The position numbers were made by a program, and so were the translations under genes. DNA of 45,112 bases, taken from contig ONQT01000020.1 of NCBI GenBank assembly GCA_900320045.1, forward strand, positions 2,074 to 47,185. Direction: 5' to 3'. Source of the DNA: an uncultured Prevotellaceae bacterium (GTDB lineage: Bacteria; Bacteroidota; Bacteroidia; Bacteroidales; Bacteroidaceae). Below, in pieces: positions 1-7,736 of this stretch; the first letter of the stretch is position 1; every line of letters begins with the position of its first letter. The notes below the pieces were generated by a model. That model did not search any database, had not been told where the DNA came from, and was given only the letters and a program-made list of their open reading frames with translations.

Positions 1-79
1 CCCGTTAAACGGGAAAGCGGCGTAAGCCAAAAGGGCTCATTATTATCAACTATTTAAAAACTAAGAGGAGATTAAAATT

Positions 80-154
80 ATGGCAATGAAAGTGAAAGCA
101 GTAGGGACAGGAACTTTGATTCACGACAAGGCGTGGACAGCAGAAAAAAATTAA
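80..154 (+). CDS. possible 24-residue ORF or truncated gene start
   Basis: An ATG at 80 follows a clear purine-rich Shine-Dalgarno-like stretch (aagaggag at 63-70), which is unusual for Bacteroidota, and opens a 24-codon frame ending at TAA 152-154. The product (MAMKVKAVGTGTLIHDKAWT...) is lysine-rich at its start. I do not recognise it. The strong ribosome site in front of so short a frame suggests either a genuine micro-protein or the surviving 5' end of a longer gene cut off by rearrangement at the left edge, where other remnants are visible. No promoter is identifiable upstream within the window. Confidence 0.25.
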   Translation: MAMKVKAVGTGTLIHDKAWTAEKN

Positions 155-179
155 TTTCTTTGAATTTGCTGTTCCAAAA

Positions 180-211
180 TTTGGAGGGAATAAAATAAAT
201 CCCTATCTTTG
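180..211 (+). promoter_or_regulatory. Bacteroidota promoter (-33/-7) upstream of the Fic gene
   Basis: TTTG at 180-183, a 20-bp spacer, then TATCTTTG at 204-211, matching the group's TTTG / TAnnTTTG consensus. Transcription would begin near 215, almost exactly at a tiny ATG frame (215-232, six codons) and about 130 nt before the Fic start at 348. No other promoter is apparent before the Fic gene. Confidence 0.7.
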
Positions 212-230
212 CGCATGAAGGAACCATTCC

Positions 231-257
231 CATAAGATATCGGGTATAAGCTAACCT
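231..257 (+). repeat. 27-bp direct repeat, copy 1 (remnant of a fic 3' end?)
   Basis: This 27-bp stretch matches 1506-1532 at 25 of 27 positions. In copy 2 the sequence is the last codons, stop and 3' flank of the Fic gene (HQISGIS-stop). Read in the equivalent frame, copy 1 gives HKISGIS-stop: one K/Q change, one synonymous change, and the same stop. Upstream of copy 1 the frame is closed by a TGA, so only a tail survives. It could be the scar of a deleted tandem fic-like paralogue or a boundary duplication made when the Fic gene arrived. Confidence 0.75.
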
Positions 258-347
258 CCGAATCACGGGACTTTGATCCGCTGAAGATGGCTGATGTGAT
301 AATAATGAACGGAAGAAAAACGTTATAGAAATAAAGTAAGACGAGAT
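258..347 (+). other. gene-poor stretch with an open but start-less frame
   Basis: Between repeat copy 1 and the Fic start there is no convincing gene. One frame from about 238 to 326 is open and reads ...SRDFDPLKMADVIIMNG... before a TAG; it has an internal ATG (288) but no ribosome site. It may be a decayed gene end. I cannot assign it to a family. Confidence 0.3.
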
Positions 348-1529
348 ATGAGCGAAATGAACGATAAGGAGCTATACTTGAACTTTGATGAGTATATTCG
401 TCAGGGAGAGCCGTCGCAGCGTGAGGCTGCATACGCCTGGAGTACGGCTATTGGACTTCAGGCGGTGGATGGGCTGAAAACGTCAGAGTATCTGAACGGT
501 TTGGCTCGCAGAAACATCGAGGGTGAAATCACCATCGATGAGGTGGAACAGTTGCTCAATAGTTATTACGAGAATAAAACGACTCGTGAGGCTGACGATG
601 ATGACAAACAGGAGGCTGACAAAGCCTCGAAGAACATCAAGCGCATACTCTCGGTAAAGACATGTGACTTCTCAACGAATGGCTACATATCCCTGCATCG
701 CAGAATTTTCGAAGGCGTAATGAAACATGCTGGTGAACTACGTAAGTACGACATCACCAAACGTGAATGGGTATTGGAGGGCGACACTGTAAGCTACCTG
801 AACTGGGAAGATCTGCGCAGGGCTGTTGATTATGACATTCAGCGGGAACGTGATTTTAGTTATAAGGGCATCAGCAATGATGAGTTAGTGGCTCATGTTG
901 CCAATTTCGTATCTGGACTGTGGCAGATACATGCCTTCGGTGAAGGAAACACACGTACTACGGCCGTATTTATTATTCAGTATCTTCGTTCACTAGGCTT
1001 TAATGTGGAGAACGACTTGTTCGCTAAACATTCTTGGTACTTCCGTAATGCACTCGTGCGGGCTAACTACAAAAATGCCATAAAGGGTATCGACTATAGT
1101 CCTGTTTTTCTGGAGCGTTTTTTCCGTAATCTGTTACTGGGTGAGCAATGGGATCTGCGCAACCGCTATCTGCATATTAACCCGCCTGCAGAATGGCGAG
1201 TGCAACCGAATTTTGCCATACCCGAACAAGTACCCGAACAAGTACCCGAACAAGTTCATGATTTGTTGCGCACAAAGAATCCTCATATTATTGAATTGAT
1301 AAAGGCAATAGGTGATGAAGAACTTTCAATTTCTCAGTTGATGAAAAAGATTGGGTTAAGGCATAGACCTAATTTTATAGAGTACCATCTTACTCCAGCC
1401 ATCGCTGAAGGCTATATTAGTATGCTTTACCCTGACAAGCCCCGTCATCCGCGTCAGAAATACCTGCTGACGGTAAAAGGACTGGCTCTTTACAATAGCA
1501 TTTGCCATCAGATATCGGGTATAAGTTAA
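348..1529 (+). CDS. Fic-domain protein with N-terminal VbhA-like region and C-terminal winged-helix-like tail
   Basis: The 393-residue protein carries a Fic active-site loop at residues 195-205 (HAFGEGNTRTT): the catalytic His, the acidic residue and the GN-x-R core of AMP-transferases are present, but the canonical final Arg is replaced (TTAVF follows). The N-terminal ~75 residues (AIGLQAVDGLK, then RRNIEGEITIDEV) resemble the VbhA/antitoxin-like helices often fused to Fic domains, so the toxin-type activity is probably self-restrained. Residues 292-303 are three exact PEQV units, encoded by a 12-bp tandem repeat, leading into a C-terminal segment that looks like a winged helix. Such proteins AMPylate protein targets; the target here is unknown. 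The gene is bounded by a 27-bp direct repeat and has its own consensus promoter. It is probably accessory DNA. Confidence 0.85.
   Translation: MSEMNDKELYLNFDEYIRQGEPSQREAAYAWSTAIGLQAVDGLKTSEYLNGLARRNIEGEITIDEVEQLLNSYYENKTTREADDDDKQEADKASKNIKRILSVKTCDFSTNGYISLHRRIFEGVMKHAGELRKYDITKREWVLEGDTVSYLNWEDLRRAVDYDIQRERDFSYKGISNDELVAHVANFVSGLWQIHAFGEGNTRTTAVFIIQYLRSLGFNVENDLFAKHSWYFRNALVRANYKNAIKGIDYSPVFLERFFRNLLLGEQWDLRNRYLHINPPAEWRVQPNFAIPEQVPEQVPEQVHDLLRTKNPHIIELIKAIGDEELSISQLMKKIGLRHRPNFIEYHLTPAIAEGYISMLYPDKPRHPRQKYLLTVKGLALYNSICHQISGIS
1221..1256 (+). repeat. 12-bp tandem repeat x3 inside the Fic gene
   Basis: Three consecutive 12-bp units (cccgaacaagta, again, then with a final t) encode PEQV three times. 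The unit is a multiple of three, so copy-number change would alter linker length without a frameshift. Related E/D-Q-V repeats occur in Fic and ATP-binding regulatory proteins just before a winged helix. Confidence 0.95.
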
Positions 1530-1532
1530 CCT
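1506..1532 (+). repeat. 27-bp direct repeat, copy 2 (3' end of the Fic gene)
   Basis: Partner of 231-257 (25/27 identical). It spans the last eight Fic codons including the stop, plus three flanking bases. The two copies lie 1275 bp apart and enclose exactly the Fic gene and its promoter. Confidence 0.75.
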
Positions 1533-1548
1533 AAAATAAATAGAAGAC

Positions 1549-2403
1549 ATGATAGAACTGAAGAATGAAGAGCTGACCATACGTGTCGCTGAGAAGGGAG
1601 CCGAACTCCAGAGTGTGAAGGATAGTGAGGGTAGGGAATATATGTGGCAGGCCGGTGAACAATGGCCGCGCCATTCGCCCATCTTGTTTCCCATCGTCTG
1701 CAGCGTGAACGACAACACCTATCGCGTGGACGGCAAGGAGTATCACTTGCCTCGTCACGGCTTTGCGCGCGACACGGATTTCACCGTCGTCAGCCGCTCT
1801 GCCGAGAAGGTGACGCTGGTGCTGCACGACTCAGAAGAGACGCTGAAGGTGTATCCCTATCGCTTTAACCTGGCGGTGACCTATCGTTTGGAAGGTAATA
1901 AGGTACACGTCATCTGGCATGTGGAGAATACCGACCGGTGCGAGATTCATTTCCAGATTGGCGGCCATCCCGCCTTCAACGTGCCTGGCGGCAAGCTGGA
2001 GGGCATGATCAAGCTCGACAACGAAGAGCCTATGGACGTGCTGAAGAGCTATGCCGACGGCAGTCACGACATGGTGGAAATACCCTTGGAGGCAGACATG
2101 GGTATCTTGGAAATCAACAACAACTTCTTCCGCAACGACTCCGTGAAGATTCACAGGAGTCAGACGCGTCGTGCCATGCTGATGGACACTAATGGCGAGC
2201 CTGCCGTGACGGTGGATTACAAGACGCCCGTCTGTGCCTTCTGGAGTCCTTACGACAAACATGCCCCCTTTGTGTGCATAGAACCGTGGTATGGCATTGG
2301 CGACCCGCGTGACTTCAAGGGTGAGTTTAAGGACAAGCCCATGATGAACCATCTGCAGCCCGGTGCCTCCTTCATGAGCCGTTATACCATCACCTTCGGG
2401 TGA
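1549..2403 (+). CDS. aldose 1-epimerase family protein (LacX-like)
   Basis: This 284-residue protein belongs to the galactose-mutarotase superfamily, a beta-sandwich that interconverts alpha and beta anomers of aldoses. Recognisable segments are the N-terminal LTIRVAEKGAELQSV strand pair, the HSPILFPIV region, the LPRHGFARD segment with the family His, the QIGGHPAFNVP segment with the second His, and a C-terminal CIEPWYGIGD. These follow the LacX/YeaD-like branch rather than classical GalM. It is cytosolic, with no signal peptide. It starts 19 bp after the Fic stop and has no visible promoter of its own. The exact sugar is not predictable. The family call is firm; the enzymatic role is inferred from family knowledge. 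Confidence 0.9.
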   Translation: MIELKNEELTIRVAEKGAELQSVKDSEGREYMWQAGEQWPRHSPILFPIVCSVNDNTYRVDGKEYHLPRHGFARDTDFTVVSRSAEKVTLVLHDSEETLKVYPYRFNLAVTYRLEGNKVHVIWHVENTDRCEIHFQIGGHPAFNVPGGKLEGMIKLDNEEPMDVLKSYADGSHDMVEIPLEADMGILEINNNFFRNDSVKIHRSQTRRAMLMDTNGEPAVTVDYKTPVCAFWSPYDKHAPFVCIEPWYGIGDPRDFKGEFKDKPMMNHLQPGASFMSRYTITFG

Positions 2404-2495
2404 TAGTTAACCGTTAACCCGATGCACTCACGACAACCCAATTATATGCCTTGGCCTATTATCAAGGGTCATCAAAAGACTAAAGTAATATTTAT

Positions 2496-3428
2496 ATGAA
2501 GCAACTCTGTGACATGATTTCCCGCTGGATGGGAGCACTGGTACTGCTGGCAGCTGTGTTGGCGGTGGCGTGGCCTGCCCCGTTTGAGGCCATAGACACG
2601 TGGTATATTAACCCACTGTTGGGAGTGATTATGTTCGGCATGGGTCTGACGCTTTCGCCGAAGGACTTCCAGGTGGTGTTCAGTAGGCCGCGCGACGTTT
2701 TGGTGGGCTGTCTGGCACAGTTTACTGTCATGCCGCTCATGGCGTGGCTGTTGACGCAAGCCTTCTCGTTGCCTGCCGACTTGGCATTGGGCGTCATCCT
2801 GGTAGGTTGCTGTCCTGGCGGTACGGCGTCGAACGTCATCACCTATCTGGCTAAGGGCGACCTGGCGCTGAGTGTGGGCATGACGGCTACGAGCACCGTC
2901 CTGGCGCCGCTGCTGACGCCGCTGCTGGTATGGCTGATGGCGGGGACTTTCGTCAATGTCGATACCATCGGTATGTTGCTCAGCATCGTCTATGTCGTCA
3001 TAGCACCCATCGTGCTGGGTTTCCTCATCCAGCACTTCCTGCCAGCCTTTACCAAGCGTGCCGTGGCCTATCTGCCGGCATTCTCGACCATCGTGATAGC
3101 CTTCGTGGTGTGCATCGTTGTAGGGCATAACGCCTCGCGACTGCTGACGGGTGGTCTGATGGTGGTGGTGGTCGTCGTGCTGCACAACATCAGCGGTCTG
3201 ACGCTGGGCTATCTCATCGGCCGTCTGATGGGGTTGTCGCACGACAAGCGATCGGCTATCAGCATCGAGGTCGGTATGCAGAACTCAGGCCTGGCGTCGT
3301 CGCTGGCCACGATTCACTTTGCCGCATTCCCTATGGCCACGATTCCCGGCGCTGTCTTCAGCGTGTGGCATAACATCAGCGGCGCGCTGATGGCCAAGGT
3401 GTACAGCATGAATCAGAAAGCATCCTGA
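2496..3428 (+). CDS. bile acid:sodium symporter (BASS/SBF) family transporter
   Basis: The 310-residue polytopic membrane protein has about nine or ten hydrophobic segments and the family hallmarks: PLLGVIMFGMGLTLSPKDF near residues 40-60, GCCPGGTASNVITYLAKGD near 105-122 (first crossover, Na+-binding region), and SIEVGMQNSGLASSLA near 255-270 (second crossover). Bacterial relatives move bile acids, pantoate or other organic anions with Na+; the substrate here is unknown. It is preceded by 92 bp with no recognised gene. Its 3' end overlaps the stop of the convergent helicase gene by 16 bp, so the two mRNAs are antisense at their ends. Confidence 0.92.
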   Translation: MKQLCDMISRWMGALVLLAAVLAVAWPAPFEAIDTWYINPLLGVIMFGMGLTLSPKDFQVVFSRPRDVLVGCLAQFTVMPLMAWLLTQAFSLPADLALGVILVGCCPGGTASNVITYLAKGDLALSVGMTATSTVLAPLLTPLLVWLMAGTFVNVDTIGMLLSIVYVVIAPIVLGFLIQHFLPAFTKRAVAYLPAFSTIVIAFVVCIVVGHNASRLLTGGLMVVVVVVLHNISGLTLGYLIGRLMGLSHDKRSAISIEVGMQNSGLASSLATIHFAAFPMATIPGAVFSVWHNISGALMAKVYSMNQKAS

Positions 3429-5650
3429 ATGTGTTCTATCTCGGGGCTGTCGCCCGGCGTTCCCGTGACAGTGATGATGTCGAAGCGAACGGGGTCGTTG
3501 ATGTGATGGTACTTGACGTAATGGTTGGCGGCCATCCGGAGGTTTTGCATCTTCTGGTAGTTGACGGCACGCTCAGGGTCGGTGTACGTCCGGTTGCGAC
3601 GGGTCTTCACCTCTACAACGACCAGCGTCTCTCCGTCCTGAGCGATGATGTCCAGGTCGCGGTGTCCTGACTTCCAGTCGCGTTCGCGTATCAGGTAACC
3701 GTTGCGCAAGAGGTAGTCGGCGGCCATGATTTCGCCCCATGTTCCCAGTTCGTTATGGGTGACTGCGGGCTCTTTCCTGACCTCCTTTTTGGCCTTGGGC
3801 TTACGGCTACGGCGCGACTTGGGGGCATCCTCGTCGAGGGCATTGAGAATGGACAGCTGTTTTTCTTTCAGATAGCCGCTGACGGTAAATCCTTGCTCGG
3901 CCATCTGGTGTAGCAGATAGCGTCGCGCCACCCAGGTCTGTCGCAGTTCAGGCAGCGCATTCTCCAGTCGCTTTTTGGCTATCTTGTTCGTTGGTTCTAC
4001 GTTCGCCGTCAATTCTATGGGTTTGGCAAGAATGGCGTTCAGCGTTTCCTCAAAGTACTGGGCACTGCGTCGGACACGCTCCAGGAACTCCTGGTTGCGC
4101 AACTCCTCGATGGGCATGACGGTGATCTTCTGTCGCCACTTGTCGGCTACTTCCGTCACGCGCTGTCGCAGGTCCATCAGCGTCCGGTCCTGCAGTTGTT
4201 TCAGCGAAGCCTGGCTGCGGTAGAAGAACTCCGCAAAGATGCGTACCATTGTTTCCTGCAGATAGAGTAGGGGCTGAAAGTCGAAAAGCTGCAACAGCAG
4301 CATTCGCTCATACTCTTGCTTGAGCAGCGGCAATTGACGGATGCTCTTCTCGGCTTCCGTCTCCTGTTGTCCGATATAGGCATCTACGCGCTCGTCGTTG
4401 ATAATGGCGCGTGGAGCCAGCGGATTCGACAGTACCAGACCTTCCAGCGAACGGCAGCGGCTCAGGGCGACATACACTTGTCCTGGCGCAAAGGACTGGT
4501 TGGCATCAATGATGGCATGGTCGAAGGTCAGGCCCTGGCTTTTATGGATGGTGATGGCCCAGGCCAGTCGCAGCGGGTACTGCTTGAAGGTGCCTTGCAC
4601 TTCCGTCTCGATTTCGCGCGTCACCTCGTTCAGCGTATAGCGGGTGTTCTCCCATTCCAGCGGCTCCACCTCGATGGCCTCTTGGTCACCTTCGCAAAGG
4701 ATATGGATTTTCTTCGGACCGACGTACACCACCTGCCCGATGCGTCCATTATAATAGAGGTGATCTCCAGAAGGGTCGTTCTTGACAAACATCACCTGAG
4801 CGCCCTGCTTCAGCACCAGCGTTTTCGCCGTAGGGTAGGAGTACTCAGGAAATGTCCCCTTAATCTCGGCCTCGAACTGAAACGGCTGGCCCGGCAACTT
4901 CTCCAGTTCCGACTCGTTGTAGTAGTTAGCCAGTTGGTTGTGGGTGGTCAGTCGGATGGGCAGGGCTCCTTTCGTGCCCCTCAGCGTGTTTGGCGACGTG
5001 CATCGGCTGTTGAGCCTGTCGAGTGCCGCTTGCGTGGGATGTCCGTCGCGTATCTCGTTCAGAATCTCGATGAACGAGGTGTCCTGTTGTCTGTAGACGT
5101 GCTCCAGCTGGATGGTGACATAGTCTATCTGCTGGAGGGCCTTGGAGCCGAAGAAGTAGGGAGTGTCGTAGTAAGGCTTCAGCAGTTGTTCGTCCTCAGG
5201 TGTGACGACTGGAGTGAGCTGAGCCAGGTCGCCAATCATCAGCAGTTGCACGCCGCCAAATGGCAGGCGATGGTCGCGGAAGCGCCGCAACACGTTGTCA
5301 ATGGCATCCAGCAGGTCGGCCCTGACCATGGATATCTCGTCGATGATAAGCAGGTCGATGGAGGCAATAATCTTGCGCTTGTCGCGTCCGAAGTCGAAGC
5401 GACTCTCCATCTTCGCCCCCGGGACGTAGGGCGTAAACGGCAGTTGAAAGAACGAATGGATGGTGACGCCACCGGCATTGATGGCTGCCACCCCCGTGGG
5501 AGCTACGACGATGGGGCGCTTGCGGGAGCGTTCTACGACGGTCTTGAGGAAGGTGGTCTTGCCCGTTCCGGCTTTTCCCGTCAGAAAGATGCTACGCCCC
5601 GTATTCTCTACGAAGTCCCATGCTGTCCGTAGCTCGTTGTTTCGTTCCAT
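3413..5650 (-). CDS. Pif1/RecD-like helicase fused to a C-terminal YraN (UPF0102) nuclease-like domain
   Basis: A single uninterrupted 745-codon frame. The N-terminal part is an SF1 helicase: Walker A GKAGTGKTT at 25-33, an APTGVAAINAGG motif at ~50-61, Walker B LLIIDE at 100-105, and a C-terminal HKSQGLTFDHAIID helicase motif. A middle region (~470-610) is helical and may hold an HTH/HRDC-like module. A basic linker (KSRRSRKPKAKK) leads to a complete YraN domain from ~632 to 745, with the PD-(D/E)XK signature HRDLDIIAQDG...VVVEVKTR. YraN is normally a separate ~120-residue protein, so this is a domain fusion suggesting coupled unwinding and cleavage of DNA. The gene lies 9 bp downstream of the flavodiiron gene and is the last gene of the minus-strand run. 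Confidence 0.9.
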   Translation of the reverse strand: MERNNELRTAWDFVENTGRSIFLTGKAGTGKTTFLKTVVERSRKRPIVVAPTGVAAINAGGVTIHSFFQLPFTPYVPGAKMESRFDFGRDKRKIIASIDLLIIDEISMVRADLLDAIDNVLRRFRDHRLPFGGVQLLMIGDLAQLTPVVTPEDEQLLKPYYDTPYFFGSKALQQIDYVTIQLEHVYRQQDTSFIEILNEIRDGHPTQAALDRLNSRCTSPNTLRGTKGALPIRLTTHNQLANYYNESELEKLPGQPFQFEAEIKGTFPEYSYPTAKTLVLKQGAQVMFVKNDPSGDHLYYNGRIGQVVYVGPKKIHILCEGDQEAIEVEPLEWENTRYTLNEVTREIETEVQGTFKQYPLRLAWAITIHKSQGLTFDHAIIDANQSFAPGQVYVALSRCRSLEGLVLSNPLAPRAIINDERVDAYIGQQETEAEKSIRQLPLLKQEYERMLLLQLFDFQPLLYLQETMVRIFAEFFYRSQASLKQLQDRTLMDLRQRVTEVADKWRQKITVMPIEELRNQEFLERVRRSAQYFEETLNAILAKPIELTANVEPTNKIAKKRLENALPELRQTWVARRYLLHQMAEQGFTVSGYLKEKQLSILNALDEDAPKSRRSRKPKAKKEVRKEPAVTHNELGTWGEIMAADYLLRNGYLIRERDWKSGHRDLDIIAQDGETLVVVEVKTRRNRTYTDPERAVNYQKMQNLRMAANHYVKYHHINDPVRFDIITVTGTPGDSPEIEHIQDAF

Positions 5651-5659
5651 TTCGTTGTG

Positions 5660-6841
5660 TTAGTCTTTCAGCAGACGCTCGGCCATAGCGCGTCCCAGAG
5701 CCTCGCACTGGGCCTTGGTCTCTGCATTCAGGCTCTGCTTGATTTCCACAGGCTCGCCGACAGCCTCGAAGTGCAGGCGCTCGTCGTTCCAGCGCTGTAT
5801 CTCGCTGACGGCCTTCGAGGCCCAGCCGTATGAGCCGAACCAGCCCAGCAGGTGGTTCTTGATGTCCTTGCCGGCCAATTCGGACAGCAGCACGTCCATC
5901 TCGTGATACAGGGCGGTGTTATAGGTGGGAGCACCCACGATGAGGCCCTTGTAGCGGAAGACGTCACGGATGATGTAAGAATGGTGTGTCTTCGAGACGT
6001 TGTACACCACGATGTTCTTGACGCCAGCCTCCGAGGCAGCACGGGCAATGACCTCTGCGGCGCGCTCGGTGTTGCCGTACATCGTGCCGTAGCAGATGAC
6101 CAGGCCAGGCTCCGTCTCGTACTTCGACAGGCGGTCGTAGATGGCTATCACCTTATTGATATATTCATGCCAGACCGGTCCGTGAGTGGCACAGATATAG
6201 TCCAGCTTGACATCGGCCAGCTTCTTGAGGGCGTTCTGGACTGGAGTGCCGTATTTGCCCACAATGTTGGAGTAGTAGCGCTCCATCTCCAGCCAGTAGG
6301 TGTCGCAGTTGATCTGTGAGTCGATGACGCCACCGTTGAGTGCTCCGAAGCATCCGAAGGCGTCGCCGCTGAACAGCGTCGTGCCGCAGAGCGTCACCAT
6401 CGTCTCAGGCCAGTGTACCATCGGGGTCAGCACGAAAGTCAGCGTCTGCTTGCCCAGTGCCAGCGTGTCACCGTTCTTCACCTCGACGGTGCCGTCGGTA
6501 ATGCCGTAGAAGCCTTCCATCATCTGGAACGTCTTCTTGTTGCCCACAATCTGAATCTCGGGGTAGTACTTCTTGATGAGGGCGATGGAGCCGCTGTGGT
6601 CGGGTTCCATGTGGTTGATGACCAGATAGTCGACAGGACGGTCGCCGATGACCTCATGGATGTGCTCGATGTACTGGGTGAAGAAATCCACCTCGACGGT
6701 ATCGATGAGGCACACCTTCTCGTCGTCGATGAGATACGAGTTATAGCTGACGCCATTGGGCAAGGGCCACAGACCCTCGAAGAGTGACTTGTTGCGGTCG
6801 TTGACGCCTACATAGTAGATGTTTTCTGTAATCTTTTGCAT
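5660..6841 (-). CDS. FprA-type flavodiiron protein (O2/NO reductase)
   Basis: The 393-residue protein has a metallo-beta-lactamase-like diiron domain followed by a flavodoxin domain. Diiron ligands are visible: H77-x-E79-x-D81-H82 in NHMEPDHSGS, a His in MVHWPETM, an Asp in SGDAFGCFG, and a His in CATHGPVWHE. The flavodoxin part starts near 250 with the FMN-phosphate loop GTMYGNTERAAE. Flavodiiron proteins reduce O2 to water or NO to N2O in anaerobes, usually with electrons from rubredoxin; the role here is oxidative or nitrosative stress defence. No rubredoxin gene is nearby. The gene follows the nuclease gene by 52 bp and precedes the helicase by 9 bp. Confidence 0.95.
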   Translation of the reverse strand: MQKITENIYYVGVNDRNKSLFEGLWPLPNGVSYNSYLIDDEKVCLIDTVEVDFFTQYIEHIHEVIGDRPVDYLVINHMEPDHSGSIALIKKYYPEIQIVGNKKTFQMMEGFYGITDGTVEVKNGDTLALGKQTLTFVLTPMVHWPETMVTLCGTTLFSGDAFGCFGALNGGVIDSQINCDTYWLEMERYYSNIVGKYGTPVQNALKKLADVKLDYICATHGPVWHEYINKVIAIYDRLSKYETEPGLVICYGTMYGNTERAAEVIARAASEAGVKNIVVYNVSKTHHSYIIRDVFRYKGLIVGAPTYNTALYHEMDVLLSELAGKDIKNHLLGWFGSYGWASKAVSEIQRWNDERLHFEAVGEPVEIKQSLNAETKAQCEALGRAMAERLLKD

Positions 6842-6893
6842 AGTCTTATTATTTATAATGTATTCTTACTTCTTACCTCTTCCTTCTTCCTTC

Positions 6894-7736
6894 TTACAGC
6901 AGCCTGTGTCCCAGGTCCTGCAGGTGACAGAGGTCGATAATCTGCTGAATGAGGAGATCCATCTTCGGCACATTGACTACATAGTAGGTGGAATAGTCGG
7001 GACAGAGCACCACGAGGTTCATGGCCTTGACGTGCAGACCGTAGTTGGCCTCCAGCATATAGCGGTACAGGTTCTGCTGGATGCAGTAGTGGTAGAAAGC
7101 GGTATCGGGCAACGAGATACCGTTGAGGCTACGCTTGCCGTTAAAGCCTTCAACGATGGGATTTCCCTGTGTGTCGACCACCTTGCTGCTGCGCTTCCAG
7201 TCGTAGATGGTAAACTGGCCGTCGTCTTCGCGGCATACCATATCGATGGTGCCCGCAATGTTCAGTTCGGTATCGTAGACGGGCCACTCCTGGCGATAGG
7301 GCTTGATGTTGTAGTCGTTGATGAATCGCAGGAAATACTGCTTCTCCCGCTCCACGCTGACGTGCTCGGTAACGCCTTCAAACTCGAAGTCGTAGTCCGT
7401 CAGGAAGGTGCCGTCGCGGAAGTAGTTCTCCGTCTGTTCGTGCACAAAGGTTCCCACCTCACTGGCTTTACGACCGATGCGTCTCCACTTGGCCAGCGAC
7501 TGCTCCACGGGAATGCCGTAGCGCTGCCATTGTCTCTCGGCGGCTGACTGGGCATCGAAGGGCTCGAAGAAGTGAGCGATGAGCGTGCTGACGGGCAACA
7601 GTTGCGTTTCACCTTGATAGGTATAGACATGCTCCTCGGGTTCAAAGTCGATGTACTGGTCCTGCTCATAGCGTCCCGCATCGGTGAACGCTGCCATTTT
7701 CTGCTGCATGGCTGCTGATCTTTCCATCGTCTTCAT
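6894..7736 (-). CDS. PD-(D/E)XK superfamily nuclease (RecB/Cas4-like fold)
   Basis: The 280-residue cytosolic protein contains the RecB-family nuclease layout: a conserved His in VGTFVHEQTE (~residue 97), GTIDMVCRED (motif II Asp), and FTIYDWKRS (the D-x-K motif III), followed by a Tyr/Gln-rich helix (YHYCIQQNLYRY) like the QxxxY helix of AddB/Cas4. Such enzymes are exonucleases or repair nucleases. The start at 7736 overlaps the stop of the DUF3108 gene as ATGA, arguing for translational coupling. No cas genes are near, so this is not Cas4. Substrate and partner are unknown, but a helicase-nuclease fusion lies two genes downstream. Confidence 0.8.
   Translation of the reverse strand: MKTMERSAAMQQKMAAFTDAGRYEQDQYIDFEPEEHVYTYQGETQLLPVSTLIAHFFEPFDAQSAAERQWQRYGIPVEQSLAKWRRIGRKASEVGTFVHEQTENYFRDGTFLTDYDFEFEGVTEHVSVEREKQYFLRFINDYNIKPYRQEWPVYDTELNIAGTIDMVCREDDGQFTIYDWKRSSKVVDTQGNPIVEGFNGKRSLNGISLPDTAFYHYCIQQNLYRYMLEANYGLHVKAMNLVVLCPDYSTYYVVNVPKMDLLIQQIIDLCHLQDLGHRLL

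Noticed and set aside
231-257. Phage or integron attachment site
   Set aside because: No integrase, tRNA gene or recombinase is in the window; the shared reading frame of both repeats points to a gene-tail duplication instead.
2472-3242. 256-codon minus-strand frame opposite the BASS transporter
   Set aside because: His/Gln-rich composition typical of the antisense of hydrophobic coding sequence; the transporter is unambiguous.
4316-5632. Long plus-strand frame of 438 codons opposite the helicase gene
   Set aside because: It is a shadow of the helicase gene: no family resemblance, no promoter, and the minus-strand product has clear helicase motifs over the same bases.
6819-7547. 242-codon plus-strand frame between flavodiiron and nuclease genes
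   Set aside because: It overlaps the nuclease coding region in antisense and has no start signal or family match.
6894-7736. Cas4 assignment for the RecB-like nuclease
   Set aside because: No cas genes or CRISPR nearby and no visible four-cysteine Fe-S cluster pattern.
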